Shown here: positions 7,583 through 16,672 of the stretch, piece after piece
How positions within the stretch are numbered: position 1 is the stretch's first letter
Layout of the letters: each line of letters opens with the position of its first letter
Assembly (NCBI GenBank): GCA_903642215.1
Contig: CAHJWG010000001.1
Span: 434,001 to 498,000, forward strand
DNA length: 64,000 nt
Direction: 5' to 3'
Origin: Sphingobacteriaceae bacterium
Lineage (GTDB): Bacteria > Bacteroidota > Bacteroidia > Sphingobacteriales > Sphingobacteriaceae
Translations under genes and position numbers: made by a program
The notes under the pieces: generated by a model
Database searches by the model: none
What the model was told of the DNA's origin: nothing
What the model saw: only the letters and a program-made list of their open reading frames with translations

Positions 7583-10324
7583 ATGATACGCCTGCAAAGC
7601 TTTTGTTCCTTCTCCGTTTTAAGCGGTTTGATCATTTTTTTAACCGGCTGTAACTTCTTTTATCACCCAAAAAATCAACCGGAGCAGGAAAAGTTAAGCC
7701 ACCATTCTGCTTATGACGACAGCACTTTAAACAACCGCGTGCTGCCGGTAATGATGCCTTATAACAGAATAATTGACCCCGCCGGAAAGGTAATTGTTTT
7801 TGGTAGCCCGGAGCAGGAAAACCACAGTTTGGATGTGCAGCCGATTCCCAATACACCACTTTTAGCGGTTGAAGACCGGTATGGAATTGCAATTATCAAC
7901 CATCAAACCAATAAAGTTACTGCCCGATGGACTTACAGCGATGATGCAAGATTTAAAGGTTTGATGAGTACTTATTCCGGCATACAGGTTTTAAGCGAAA
8001 ACGGCAATACACAAATATTTTGGAGTGCGGCAACCGAAACCAATCATCAGTCGTACGTTTTTCAAGCTGTTTTTAAGGACGAAAAAATAGCGGTAAAAGA
8101 AGCATTTCCGTTTAAGCCCGAAAGCCCTTCGCCGCTGGCTCTGCCAAATGAAGTTGCTATCAGTAAAGAAAACGGAACTGATTATCTGTATGTGGTTTTA
8201 AACGGCAATAACCGGCTGGTAAAAATTGACCCGGCCACCAAAAAAACTGTGTGGGCGGTACCAACCGGCGTGGCACCATACGGTTTAACAATATCCGGCG
8301 ACAAGGTTTTTGTGAGCAACTGGGGCGGAACCCTGCCGGCTGATAATGACGGGAAAGAAACGGCAGGCGTGCCTTACGGAAGCACTTACATCAACCCGAA
8401 AACCGGCGCAACAGCGGCAGGAACAGTTTCGGTTTTTAATTTGAAGGACGGCAAAAACATCAAAGAAATAGTGGTTGGTTTGCATCCTAATGATCTGATC
8501 AACGGTAAAAACAACGAAAATATTTATGTTGCCAACGGCAATAGCGATGATGTTTCGGTTATCAACACACAAAGTTTAACCGTTACCGAAACGATCTCGG
8601 TACAAATTAATCCGGGTAAAAAAGGCTTTATCGGCGATACGCCAAATGCGTTGATTTTAAGCGAAGACGGAACACATTTATTTGTAGCCAACGGAATGGA
8701 TAACGCCGTTGCCGTTGTAAAGCTCGGCGCAAATACAGCCGCAAAAAGTACCGGTAAAAGCAGTATCGAAGGTTTTATCCCGACGGAAGCTTATCCGGGC
8801 GGCCTCGCTTTAAAAGGAAATAAACTTTTTGTAACCAACCTGGAAGGCGAAGGCGCAAGGATAAACAGTAAAGAAATCCGTAAAGAAAATAAAACGATTG
8901 ATCAGGAAGTGCCGGATATTGATGGCGGTTCGTATAACTCCCATCACCAAAAAGCAACTGTTTCTGTTATCGACCTGCCTGATGCGGCGCAATTATCGGC
9001 CTATACCAAAAAAGTAAAAACGCTCAGCCTAAATTTCAGGACGGAGCTGGCCCGTTTAGCACCGCGGAAAAACCAGCCGGCGCGGCCTGTTCCGGAACGC
9101 ATTGGCGAACCTTCGGCTTTTAAACATGTGCTGTATATCATCAAAGAAAACCGCACTTACGACCAGGTTCTGGGGGATTTGCCGCAGGGGAAAGGCATGA
9201 AAAGTTTGTGTATTTACGGCGATAGCATTACGCCGAACCAGCACCAGATCGCCAGAAATTTTGTACTGATGGATAATTATTATGCCTCCGGAAAATGTTC
9301 TGCCGAAGGCCACCAGTGGACGGATGCAGCGATGGTGAACGATTATATTGAGAAAAACGTACGGGCCTGGTTCCGCAGCTATCCGCATGTGCAAACCGAT
9401 GCGATGGCTTATAATCAAAAAGGCTTTATCTGGAACAATGCGGCCGATCACGGTAAAACAGTAAGGATTTATGGCGAGGCCTGCATTCCTCAAATCGACA
9501 GCAAACTAAATTGGATCGATATTTATAATAATTATAAAGCCGGAAAGCCGCTGGAATTTAAAAATGTAAGTACGATTTCCAGGGTTAGGCCGATGCTTTC
9601 GCCCAATTATCCGGGTTCTGATTATTTGAAAATTACCGATCAGGTTCGTGCAGAAGCTTTTATCCGGGAATTAAAGGATTATGAAAGCAAGCCCGGCGAT
9701 CAGCTGCCCGAACTGATGGTGATGGCTTTGTCAACAGACCATACCCGGGGATCAAGCCCGGATATGCCAACGCCGCGTGCGATGGTTGCCGATAATGATT
9801 TCGCTTTAGGCCGTATCGTGGAAGCGTTGTCGAAAAGCAAATTCTGGAAAAACACGGCTATTTTTGTAACCGAAGATGATTCGCAAGCCGGCTGGGACCA
9901 TGTTTCTGCTTATCGCACCACAGGTTTTGTGATCAGCCCGTACAGCCATCTGCAAAAAACGGTTTCCACTAATTACAACCAAACTTCTATCGTTCGCACG
10001 ATTGAACAAATTCTGGGCATCCCGCCGATGAATCTTTTGGATGCCACCGCTTTGCCGATGTTCGATTGTTTTGCTAACAGTGCCGATGCTTCTTTTACCT
10101 ATCAAAAAATTGGCAACAAAGTGCCTTTAAATGAAATGAACCCGAAGTTTTCGCAGTTAAAAGGTAAAGCTTTGTATTACGCCAGGCAATCGGCAAAACC
10201 GGAATACGACCACGTAGATGGCGGAAATGATGATATGCTGAACCGGATTTTATGGTTTAACCGGAAAGGCAGCCGGACTTATCCTGCAAAACTGGCCGGA
10301 AAAGATAAGGACGATGACGATTAA
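7583..10324 (+). CDS. Lipoprotein with YncE-like beta-propeller and phosphoesterase (PLC/acid phosphatase) domain
   Basis: The ATG at 7583 is preferred over an upstream TTG because it gives a clean lipoprotein signal (MIRLQSFCSFSVLSGLIIF, then LTGC). The protein has 913 residues. Residues of about 60-450 form a YncE/YVTN-type propeller (NEVAISKENGTDYLYVV, IYVANGNSDDVSVINT, HLFVANGMDNAVAVV). From about 515 comes a phosphoesterase domain of the alkaline-phosphatase superfamily: VLYIIKENRTYDQVLGDLP, SAEGHQWTDAA, then FVTEDDSQAGWDHVSAYRTTG, which supply metal ligands. The C-terminus is acidic (KDKDDDD). It likely hydrolyses phosphomono- or diesters in the periplasm or at the surface. The dispersed motif occurs in its coding frame at 8094-8105 and 10086-10097. 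Confidence 0.85.
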   Translation: MIRLQSFCSFSVLSGLIIFLTGCNFFYHPKNQPEQEKLSHHSAYDDSTLNNRVLPVMMPYNRIIDPAGKVIVFGSPEQENHSLDVQPIPNTPLLAVEDRYGIAIINHQTNKVTARWTYSDDARFKGLMSTYSGIQVLSENGNTQIFWSAATETNHQSYVFQAVFKDEKIAVKEAFPFKPESPSPLALPNEVAISKENGTDYLYVVLNGNNRLVKIDPATKKTVWAVPTGVAPYGLTISGDKVFVSNWGGTLPADNDGKETAGVPYGSTYINPKTGATAAGTVSVFNLKDGKNIKEIVVGLHPNDLINGKNNENIYVANGNSDDVSVINTQSLTVTETISVQINPGKKGFIGDTPNALILSEDGTHLFVANGMDNAVAVVKLGANTAAKSTGKSSIEGFIPTEAYPGGLALKGNKLFVTNLEGEGARINSKEIRKENKTIDQEVPDIDGGSYNSHHQKATVSVIDLPDAAQLSAYTKKVKTLSLNFRTELARLAPRKNQPARPVPERIGEPSAFKHVLYIIKENRTYDQVLGDLPQGKGMKSLCIYGDSITPNQHQIARNFVLMDNYYASGKCSAEGHQWTDAAMVNDYIEKNVRAWFRSYPHVQTDAMAYNQKGFIWNNAADHGKTVRIYGEACIPQIDSKLNWIDIYNNYKAGKPLEFKNVSTISRVRPMLSPNYPGSDYLKITDQVRAEAFIRELKDYESKPGDQLPELMVMALSTDHTRGSSPDMPTPRAMVADNDFALGRIVEALSKSKFWKNTAIFVTEDDSQAGWDHVSAYRTTGFVISPYSHLQKTVSTNYNQTSIVRTIEQILGIPPMNLLDATALPMFDCFANSADASFTYQKIGNKVPLNEMNPKFSQLKGKALYYARQSAKPEYDHVDGGNDDMLNRILWFNRKGSRTYPAKLAGKDKDDDD

Positions 10325-10356
10325 AAAGATGATTTTATCCGGCCGTTTTTATTGAA

Positions 10357-11703
10357 TTAATGTACTTCCTTCAAATATTTTACCATATCATCGTTTAACC
10401 GGATACCCAAATCCTGTAGTTTCTTTAAATAGAAATCTCGGAGTTCATCCCAATGATAATAAGGAAACGTGTTGCTTTTTAAACCGGTAACAGGCACTTC
10501 CTTTTCGTTAAGCATTACTTTTACCAGGTAATCTTTTGAACCTTTTTTTCGATACAAAACCCACCGGATATTAGAACTTAAAGGCGCAACCTGCGCCGGC
10601 TGCCAGCTTTTATTTATTTCATTGATGTCTTTTGTAGCTTTATCAGCGGTACTGATGCCGAGCAAAGCCGCAAAAGGCGCAATAGTTTCGGCATGACCGA
10701 AACGGAGTTGTGCATTGTATTTACCGGTTGCCATAAATTCATCCGTTGTTTTAATGAAATCAATGAGCAAAGGCACAGCAATCCGAACCTGGATACCATT
10801 TACATCAGTTCCCGGCCCTTTTATTAAAAAATCTTCGGCAGCATCAGTTTTACTTAGATGTTCCAAGTCATCACACGTAAAAACCGATTTAAAATTGAGA
10901 TCGGCCGGTTTTAAACCAGCTTGCAAAATCTCATTTTGTAAAGAATATACAATGGTGGCAAACCCAAATATATCTGCGGTAAACGTATCCGTTTGGCGTT
11001 GCGAAAGTGTTGAAGTAAAAGAAGTTTTGAAAATACGTTCTGCAAAGTTTTTGCCGACCGTAATTATCTGTTCTGATTTTTGGATGGATTGCATCGTTTC
11101 AAGCCAGGAACCGCTTTCCTTAAAAGCATCGTAAGCCGGGGAAGCATCATAAAAACGCAGATCGGTATCGTCGGTAACTTCGTCCAAAAAAGGTTTACTT
11201 TTAATTTCCTTATTTAATCCGGTTAAAAAAGCATCGGCACTTTGTTTGGTGCGTATTTCTTTGGTAACGGATACTTTTAAGCTGGCTGTTTGATTAAAAA
11301 CGCTGCTATTTTGCTTGGCCATACGTTCGGCAATTCCCTGCAACTCCGTTTTCCCTTCTGCTGAGATGAATTTTATATTGCCTTTTTCTACCTTTTCGAG
11401 CAGTAAAACCATCTGCCTAAGCTCCTGCCCTTTCGGCGTTAAAGCACCCGCACTATCAGCCTTTAACAAAAGCTGGTAAGCATAACTTGTTTTAACGTCT
11501 TTGGTGAGATGCCTTGCACCGTGCCGGCCTATATAATTGATAAAAACCGGAGCGTAACCGGCAGGGTTCGGGCTGAGGTTTTGCGAAGGGTTTGAATAAA
11601 GCGTTTTTGTGCCGAGAAAATCAACCTGGCAATCCTGTGCAAAAGCTGCAAAACGGAATTGGATAAATAAAATCGATACAAATATTATCCTGATAATTCT
11701 CAT
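10357..11703 (-). CDS. Histidine acid phosphatase, phytase / MINPP-like, secreted
   Basis: 448 residues with a Sec signal (MRIIRIIFVSILFIQFRFAAFA). The branch-2 histidine phosphatase motif INYIGRHGARHLTKD (about 55-69) holds the nucleophilic histidine. The C-terminal LRFGHAETIAPFAALLGI has HAE in place of HD, which is typical of multiple inositol polyphosphate phosphatases. It should strip phosphates from phytate or other inositol phosphates in the periplasm or outside the cell. It is the last of three minus-strand genes (TonB receptor, beta-helix lipoprotein, phosphatase) and converges with the phosphoesterase gene 32 bp away. A motif pair at 11754-11826 precedes it. Confidence 0.85.
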   Translation of the reverse strand: MRIIRIIFVSILFIQFRFAAFAQDCQVDFLGTKTLYSNPSQNLSPNPAGYAPVFINYIGRHGARHLTKDVKTSYAYQLLLKADSAGALTPKGQELRQMVLLLEKVEKGNIKFISAEGKTELQGIAERMAKQNSSVFNQTASLKVSVTKEIRTKQSADAFLTGLNKEIKSKPFLDEVTDDTDLRFYDASPAYDAFKESGSWLETMQSIQKSEQIITVGKNFAERIFKTSFTSTLSQRQTDTFTADIFGFATIVYSLQNEILQAGLKPADLNFKSVFTCDDLEHLSKTDAAEDFLIKGPGTDVNGIQVRIAVPLLIDFIKTTDEFMATGKYNAQLRFGHAETIAPFAALLGISTADKATKDINEINKSWQPAQVAPLSSNIRWVLYRKKGSKDYLVKVMLNEKEVPVTGLKSNTFPYYHWDELRDFYLKKLQDLGIRLNDDMVKYLKEVH

Positions 11704-11753
11704 TATTTAAGGTTGAATAAAGATAGTTCCGGGTTTTATCAGGCGGATTTGCA

Positions 11754-11826
11754 ATGCTTCTTTTATCACCTGAATATTAGAATTTTTTTCATTTCAGCAT
11801 CAAATTTATATCGATAAAAGAAGCAT
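11754..11826. repeat. Inverted pair of the dispersed motif
   Basis: ATGCTTCTTTTA (11754-11765, followed by TCACC) faces TAAAAGAAGCAT (11815-11826, preceded by TCGA). The pair sits in the 130-bp gap between the beta-helix lipoprotein and the phosphatase. Pairing would give a 14-bp stem with a 47-nt loop, which could act as a weak terminator or stabilise transcript ends. Confidence 0.6.
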
Positions 11827-11833
11827 CAGCGGT

Positions 11834-13243
11834 TTAGTGCAGATTACCGGTTCCATCGGTTTGATAGGCACCAATATCTTTTCCCGGAGGTGTAATGGTT
11901 GTACCGTAATTGCCGGTAGTTGTTACTGCTTTTAACGGTAAAAAATCTGTCTTGGATTTTTTAATTCCGGGTGAAACATCTTCCTTCAAATTAAAATTTG
12001 CATTGCCAATGGTGAGCAAAGTATAAGGCTGTAAATTGGAAGTTATCGGGCCGGGGTTAGCTGTAAAATTATAAGCGTTTACATCATAACCGTAAAACAT
12101 CGGGTTGTTTTGTTGTGGTGTAGCTGATAAAATATCTGTTGTTTTTGAAACGCCTACGCCTTTCCCAATGCCGTCTGTAGCATAAAACTGGGCAACAATT
12201 GCTGCCGAGCTGCCGTAAAAAAAATGATTGCCGTAAAGTACATTGGCAACGTCAGCATCGGGAGTGATACGAATGCCGAACCGGCAATTTACAATTAGGT
12301 TATTATAGATCGAACCTCTCGCACCGGCTTCATAATTGATACTTCCGCCACGGCCGGTTTTTGTTTGCCGGAAACCGCCGTTCACAATTGTATTGTTATA
12401 AACATTTACGTTGCATTGCGTTCCTGATGTGCCGGAATCCGAAGCTTTGATCGAATTGGTAGCCGCACCGATACACATGTTAAAAGCAAGGTCGCCGACT
12501 GTACCGCTTTTCATGTTTACAAATTCGCCGCCCGCACCGCCGCAAAGCTCAAAAGTGTTGCGCATAATGCTGACTTTTCCACCAACAACACGGATGTTAT
12601 CATCCTTGGCACCAAAAAACCAGGAATCTTCTACAATAAAATTCTTTTTTAGGTTACCAAAGTAAATATTATAGCGCGGGTCGCCTGCTTTGTAAACTGC
12701 TGTTTCGTTGTTTGCGCCTGCTGGAGAACCTGCAAATTCTACATGTGTCCATTTAATGATTACGTCTCCGCCCTGCGGTGCCGGGTTTGTAGTTGTTGCG
12801 GCTGCCGGAGTACAAACCATCCCGCCCCACCATCCCTGGAAAACGTTGGTATAATTTTGCTGCGTTGCCTGTGTATGCAAATCGGCAGCGTTTTTTACGG
12901 TGATATAATTTGGCTGATCTTTTGTTCCCAAACTGATAAAAGTTCCGTGGTTAAAAATTTCCGGTGCGGTTGCCGCAGTTTTACCGTCGCCCAGTGCAAG
13001 CAGTTTTACACCGCTTTGCATCAACAAAGTATCGCCGTCGTTGATCGTGATATCGCTGTTGAAGTAATACGTTTTTCCGGTCAGCATCGTCCCTTTTACG
13101 CTGCCTTTTAAAGTATCTGATTTAATTACGTTGCCGGATTGGATCAACGGCTGCGAAATTATAACGATTTCTTCTTTATGGCAGGCGTTCAGCATCAGGA
13201 TTAATCCTGCGCCCAATACTAATTGTTTTAATCTTTGATTCAT
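11834..13243 (-). CDS. Exported lipoprotein with right-handed beta-helix, function unknown
   Basis: 469 residues. The signal and lipobox are MNQRLKQLVLGAGLILMLNAC. Repeated short beta-rich segments with Asn/Gly turns (YYFNSDITINDGDTLLMQSG, IIKWTHVEFAGS, NFIVEDSWFFGAKDDNI, VNVYNNTIVNGG, GSIYNNLIVNCRFG) look like a pectate-lyase-type parallel beta-helix. I see no obvious polysaccharide-lyase catalytic set. It starts 8 bp after the TonB receptor and so belongs to its operon. Such pairs probably make a surface capture protein plus transporter. Given the phosphatase downstream, a phosphorus-related role is inferred. Confidence 0.72.
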   Translation of the reverse strand: MNQRLKQLVLGAGLILMLNACHKEEIVIISQPLIQSGNVIKSDTLKGSVKGTMLTGKTYYFNSDITINDGDTLLMQSGVKLLALGDGKTAATAPEIFNHGTFISLGTKDQPNYITVKNAADLHTQATQQNYTNVFQGWWGGMVCTPAAATTTNPAPQGGDVIIKWTHVEFAGSPAGANNETAVYKAGDPRYNIYFGNLKKNFIVEDSWFFGAKDDNIRVVGGKVSIMRNTFELCGGAGGEFVNMKSGTVGDLAFNMCIGAATNSIKASDSGTSGTQCNVNVYNNTIVNGGFRQTKTGRGGSINYEAGARGSIYNNLIVNCRFGIRITPDADVANVLYGNHFFYGSSAAIVAQFYATDGIGKGVGVSKTTDILSATPQQNNPMFYGYDVNAYNFTANPGPITSNLQPYTLLTIGNANFNLKEDVSPGIKKSKTDFLPLKAVTTTGNYGTTITPPGKDIGAYQTDGTGNLH

Positions 13244-13251
13244 GGTTTCGA

Positions 13252-16041
13252 TTATAATTTGTAGCGCAATCCCAATAAATAATATTGCTGATAACTGTCT
13301 TTGCGGACGAATGTATTCTGACCTGCAGTTTGATATTCTACCTGCTGGCCGGAACCCGGATACGGCCTCCTGATCTCTAATTGATAAGGCGTATTTAGCA
13401 AGTTGTTCACTTTTGCATAACCGTATATTTTTTTAAACAGGCGTTTCTCGGTAGAAAGATCTAAGGTTACAGAGCCTTTTTGCCAAACATCATTTTGGTA
13501 ATAAGTAGAAACCGTGTTGATCCTTGCACCGGTATAAACCAAAGATATATGCGCATCGAAACCGTTTTTAGGCTGTTTGTACAAGAAAGAGAAATTGCCT
13601 AAATTTTTAGATTGCCCTTGCAGCGGCCGGCTTTGCAAAACCGTACGGGAAGTTAAAAACCCTTCCCCGTCGCGGTAATCCTGAAGTTTTGTAGTCGTGA
13701 TTTTAGAATCTGTGTACGTATAATTTGCGCGGAAACCAAAGTTACGGACGTATTTCGTTACATCCAATTCAAAACCGTAATTGTAACCTGTACCGAAGTT
13801 ATCAGCTTTTAAAACATAATCCAATCCGGATTTTTCCAGCGTGTATTCAATCGGGTTATTTATTTTTTTGTAGAAAACCCCTGCTAGCAATTGGTTTAAA
13901 GCTTTTGGGAAAAACTCATAACGTAAATCAAAATTTTCGGCTGTTACCCTTTTTAAGTACGGATTTCCAACTTCTTTGTAATCCGCATCCGGGTCGCCGC
14001 CGGTATGCGGGATCAATTCATAAAATCCCGGTCTGCTGATGGCAGAATAGTAAGAAAGCCTGATGTTTTGCTGATCGGAAAGTGCATATTTAAAATTCAA
14101 GCTCGGTAAAAAATCATAATATTTGATAGAACCTGTTTTCCCGGTTTGCGTATTCGGCAAAGCACTTACCCAATTTTGATCGGTATGTTCGTAACGAACG
14201 CCGCCTAAAGTTTGCAATTTCCCAACGGTAAATTTAAACTGACCGTAACCAGCCGCAACATTTTCGGTAAAATTATAATTCAGTGCATCACTTGCCGTGC
14301 CTTGTATCGTGGAAACTACAAACGCATTGTTATCAATATTGCCGTTATAGCTTTGTGTAGAGTTGGATACCGGTAATGCCAGCGTATAATTATCGTAAGT
14401 GCTGGTTCGGGTTTTATTGCGGTACATGCCGCCTGCACTAAATTCAATTTTTGTATTGAAGATTTTTGGTGCGTAAACGAAGTTCAAATAACCGCTTTTA
14501 TCCTGGTCAGAATTATGCCCGAAAATCCTGGTTTGTCCTTTCAAAGCATCAACAGTAACATCCTGCTGTGTAACCGAACCGTTTGGCTGCAATATCCTGC
14601 CGGTAAATAAAGCCAGTTCAGAACGGTTTTCGTTAGCCGTTGCTTCTGAATAAACAGCAGCCCAGTTAATGCTAAAGTTTTTAACGATGCGATGATCTCC
14701 CTGCAAGTTAAAATTGTAAATCTGCTGAACCGTTCGTACACTTCTCGGGTCTTGCGTTACCCGGCCGTTGCCAATTGCGGTACGGCCAAGCGTTAAACTG
14801 GTATCCGAAGTAAAACGGAACTGGTTTTGGGTTAGGTTGATGTAGGAAGCATTTAAATTGATGCTGTTTGCAGGATTAAACTTGTAATCAAATTTGGTAA
14901 TGATAGCCGTGCGCTGTTGCTGCGTGCTGTAATTACGGCTTTCGATACTTTGCACTGCGGGTTCATTGTTTGCCGGGTTAACCTGCGTATCAAAAAAAAC
15001 ACTGTTGGTATTTCTGTATTGATTCTGATAACTTACTGCGCCAATGGCACCAAATTTTTTATCTTTTGTCCTTCCGCCCAAACTCAAACCTAAAATTGTA
15101 GCCAACGGTGCTTTTGAGTTACCGAAATGCTGCGGCGTGTTTGGGAAATCTTTCATCGTGGCAACATAATTATTACCATTATTAATCCTTGGAGAACGGT
15201 TAGCATTTGTGCCTGACTGAAACTGATCAAACTTGGTAAAACCATTTGCAGAAATACTTTGCGCATAACCGGTTGCAACATTGGCCTGAACGGTAAAATC
15301 ATCCGGTGCTGTTTTTAGCACTAAATTTACCACGCCGGCAATCGCATCGCCTTCCATATTTGGCGTTAATGATTTATAAATTTCCAGCCGGTCAACAATA
15401 TCCGCCGGGAAAATATCCAAGGGAACATAACGGTTTTTATTATCCGGGCTTGGGATTTTGATACCGTTAACCAGCGTAGAAATGTAACGTTTCTCCATCC
15501 CGCGGATAATCGGATATTGCGCTTCGCCGTTGTTACTCCGCTCCACAGAAACCCCGGAAACGCGCTGCATCACGTTGGCAACGGTTATATCCGGTGAAAC
15601 TTCAATTGTTTTTGCTGATACCGCATTTAAAACCTGATCAGACCGCTGCTCAATCCGCCTTGCACTTTGATCACTGCCGGCATCGATCCTGCTTTTAACA
15701 TTAACCTCGTTCAGGCTATTACTTTTGGTTTCCAGCTGGATTTTGAAAGAAGGGTTTTCGCCGTTTTTCAGTTCAAAATGTATTTCTGTTTGCTGATAGG
15801 AAATATATTTAACTTCAATTTCATAATTATCCTGCGGTACGTTCCTGAAAATGAAACTTCCATCCAAACCCGTACTGGTAGCTTCCTTATAACCGGCTTT
15901 ACTTTTTATCGTTACCGATGCACCGATCAAAGGTTCGTTGGTGCGTTTATCGCTTACAATTCCTTTTACTGAAGAGGCGGCAACAGCAAAAGCAAGATGA
16001 GAATATAAAGCGATGACGAGCAGGGAAAGTAATTTTTTCAC
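13252..16041 (-). CDS. TonB-dependent receptor with carboxypeptidase-regulatory-like domain
   Basis: 929 residues. The start is GTG at 16041, because the upstream frame meets a stop five codons earlier. The signal is MKKLLSLLVIALYSHLAFAVA. A CarboxypepD-reg-like domain (VKGIVSDKRTNEPLIGASV, about 24-110) is followed by a plug (VANVMQRVSGVSVERS, YPIIRGMEKRYISTLVNG, LTPNMEGDAIAGVVNLV) and a barrel ending LRYKL. It lacks the SusC-type layout and has no SusD; its partner is the beta-helix lipoprotein. It probably imports a phosphorus-bearing ligand. The three-repeat element at 16088-16116 lies about 50 bp upstream, which suggests phosphate control. Confidence 0.9.
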   Translation of the reverse strand: MKKLLSLLVIALYSHLAFAVAASSVKGIVSDKRTNEPLIGASVTIKSKAGYKEATSTGLDGSFIFRNVPQDNYEIEVKYISYQQTEIHFELKNGENPSFKIQLETKSNSLNEVNVKSRIDAGSDQSARRIEQRSDQVLNAVSAKTIEVSPDITVANVMQRVSGVSVERSNNGEAQYPIIRGMEKRYISTLVNGIKIPSPDNKNRYVPLDIFPADIVDRLEIYKSLTPNMEGDAIAGVVNLVLKTAPDDFTVQANVATGYAQSISANGFTKFDQFQSGTNANRSPRINNGNNYVATMKDFPNTPQHFGNSKAPLATILGLSLGGRTKDKKFGAIGAVSYQNQYRNTNSVFFDTQVNPANNEPAVQSIESRNYSTQQQRTAIITKFDYKFNPANSINLNASYINLTQNQFRFTSDTSLTLGRTAIGNGRVTQDPRSVRTVQQIYNFNLQGDHRIVKNFSINWAAVYSEATANENRSELALFTGRILQPNGSVTQQDVTVDALKGQTRIFGHNSDQDKSGYLNFVYAPKIFNTKIEFSAGGMYRNKTRTSTYDNYTLALPVSNSTQSYNGNIDNNAFVVSTIQGTASDALNYNFTENVAAGYGQFKFTVGKLQTLGGVRYEHTDQNWVSALPNTQTGKTGSIKYYDFLPSLNFKYALSDQQNIRLSYYSAISRPGFYELIPHTGGDPDADYKEVGNPYLKRVTAENFDLRYEFFPKALNQLLAGVFYKKINNPIEYTLEKSGLDYVLKADNFGTGYNYGFELDVTKYVRNFGFRANYTYTDSKITTTKLQDYRDGEGFLTSRTVLQSRPLQGQSKNLGNFSFLYKQPKNGFDAHISLVYTGARINTVSTYYQNDVWQKGSVTLDLSTEKRLFKKIYGYAKVNNLLNTPYQLEIRRPYPGSGQQVEYQTAGQNTFVRKDSYQQYYLLGLRYKL

Positions 16042-16087
16042 AAAGGCAATAATTTACCGCAAAAAAACACAATCAATATAATTGCAC

Positions 16088-16116
16088 TGTGACCGCAATG
16101 TTAACAAACTGTTATG
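16088..16116 (-). promoter_or_regulatory. PHO-box-like phased repeats upstream of TonB receptor
   Basis: Minus-strand 7-mers CATAACA (16116-16110), GTTAACA (16105-16099) and GGTCACA (16094-16088) lie at exact 11-bp steps with 4-bp spacers. The spacing and orientation match the two elements at 838-877 and 1422-1450. The following -7 box is weak (TATATTG). Confidence 0.5.
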
Positions 16117-16156
16117 AAAAGCTTTTGGTTATGCCTGATACAAAAAGCAGGAAGTC

Positions 16157-16186
16157 ATGCTGTTTTTTAGGCGATAAAAGAAGCAT
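16157..16186. repeat. Inverted pair of the dispersed motif
   Basis: ATGCTGTTTTTTA, the GT variant with one extra T, at 16157-16169 faces TAAAAGAAGCAT at 16175-16186 with five bases between. The two halves are different variants of the motif, so the stem has mismatches. Confidence 0.55.
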
Positions 16187-16245
16187 CGGAAATAAATTTT
16201 AAACAGGTTTGTAATCACGACTGTTCGAGGGGTTTTTTGTTCGGT

Positions 16246-16345
16246 TGTCATACCGAATTTATTTCGGTATCCCACAAGCAAGGTTTAAAACTTGGTATTA
16301 ATGGTTATCTTTCTGATGGGATACCGAAACAAGTTCGGCATGACA
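16246..16345. repeat. 100-bp palindromic dispersed repeat
   Basis: TGTCATACCGAATTTATTTC begins the left arm (16246-16275). The right arm (16315-16345) reads on the minus strand as TGTCATGCCGAACTTGTTTC and continues with GGTATCCCA, so the arms pair over about 29 bp with a few mismatches. The GTCATnCCGAA...TTTCGGTATCCC type is a familiar non-coding repeat in Bacteroidota genomes. An open frame through it is not a gene. With the two neighbouring elements it fills most of the 540 bp before the kdp operon. Confidence 0.7.
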
Positions 16346-16452
16346 AAGAAGATTTTTTAATACTTGTAGTTCGTAACCTCGGAATATTGATTTTTCCGTC
16401 AACCGGTTTATTTACAAGTTTCCTCAAAACCCTTCCAGAATGAAAAAAAGAC

Positions 16453-16469
16453 CCTTTCAAAATGAAAGG
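16453..16469. other. 17-bp palindrome before kdp operon
   Basis: CCTTTCAAAATGAAAGG has perfect 6-bp arms around AAAAT and is followed by ATTTTG. It could be an operator for the kdp operon or a weak terminator. It lies 116 bp upstream of the first kdp reading frame. Confidence 0.35.
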
Positions 16470-16584
16470 ATTTTGTAGTTAAAAACTTTCCACAAAATAT
16501 GTATTTTACTGATGATCAGATGCTTAATATTTATTTTAAAGCCTGGTTCTGATTTTGACTATTGCTTTTTAAAATCATCACCTT

Positions 16585-16668
16585 ATGCTCACTTTCCTTT
16601 TATTCCTGGCACTGCTCATCAGCTGCTATTTCATTTTTAAATCTATTAACTGGTTCGAAAAAATCTGA
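16585..16668 (+). CDS. 27-residue single-pass membrane microprotein of the kdp operon
   Basis: ATG at 16585, stop TGA at 16666-16668. The peptide begins MLTFLLFLALLISCYFIF and ends KSINWFEKI: one transmembrane helix and a short basic/aromatic tail. It stops 4 bp before kdpF. I recall similar short peptides ending in a (S/K)I-x-(W/F)-FEKI tail ahead of kdpF in other Bacteroidota, which supports a real coding gene. The role is unknown; assembly or regulation of the Kdp complex is a guess. Confidence 0.6.
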   Translation: MLTFLLFLALLISCYFIFKSINWFEKI

Positions 16669-16672
16669 AATC

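Noticed and set aside
16237..16443. 68-codon plus-strand frame before kdp
   Set aside because: It lies inside the palindromic repeat and reads through both arms; no signal, no homologue-like pattern.
16562..16672. 62-codon frame starting with TTG that contains kdpF
   Set aside because: The upstream part overlaps a better small frame in another phase. kdpF is complete from its own ATG at 16673.
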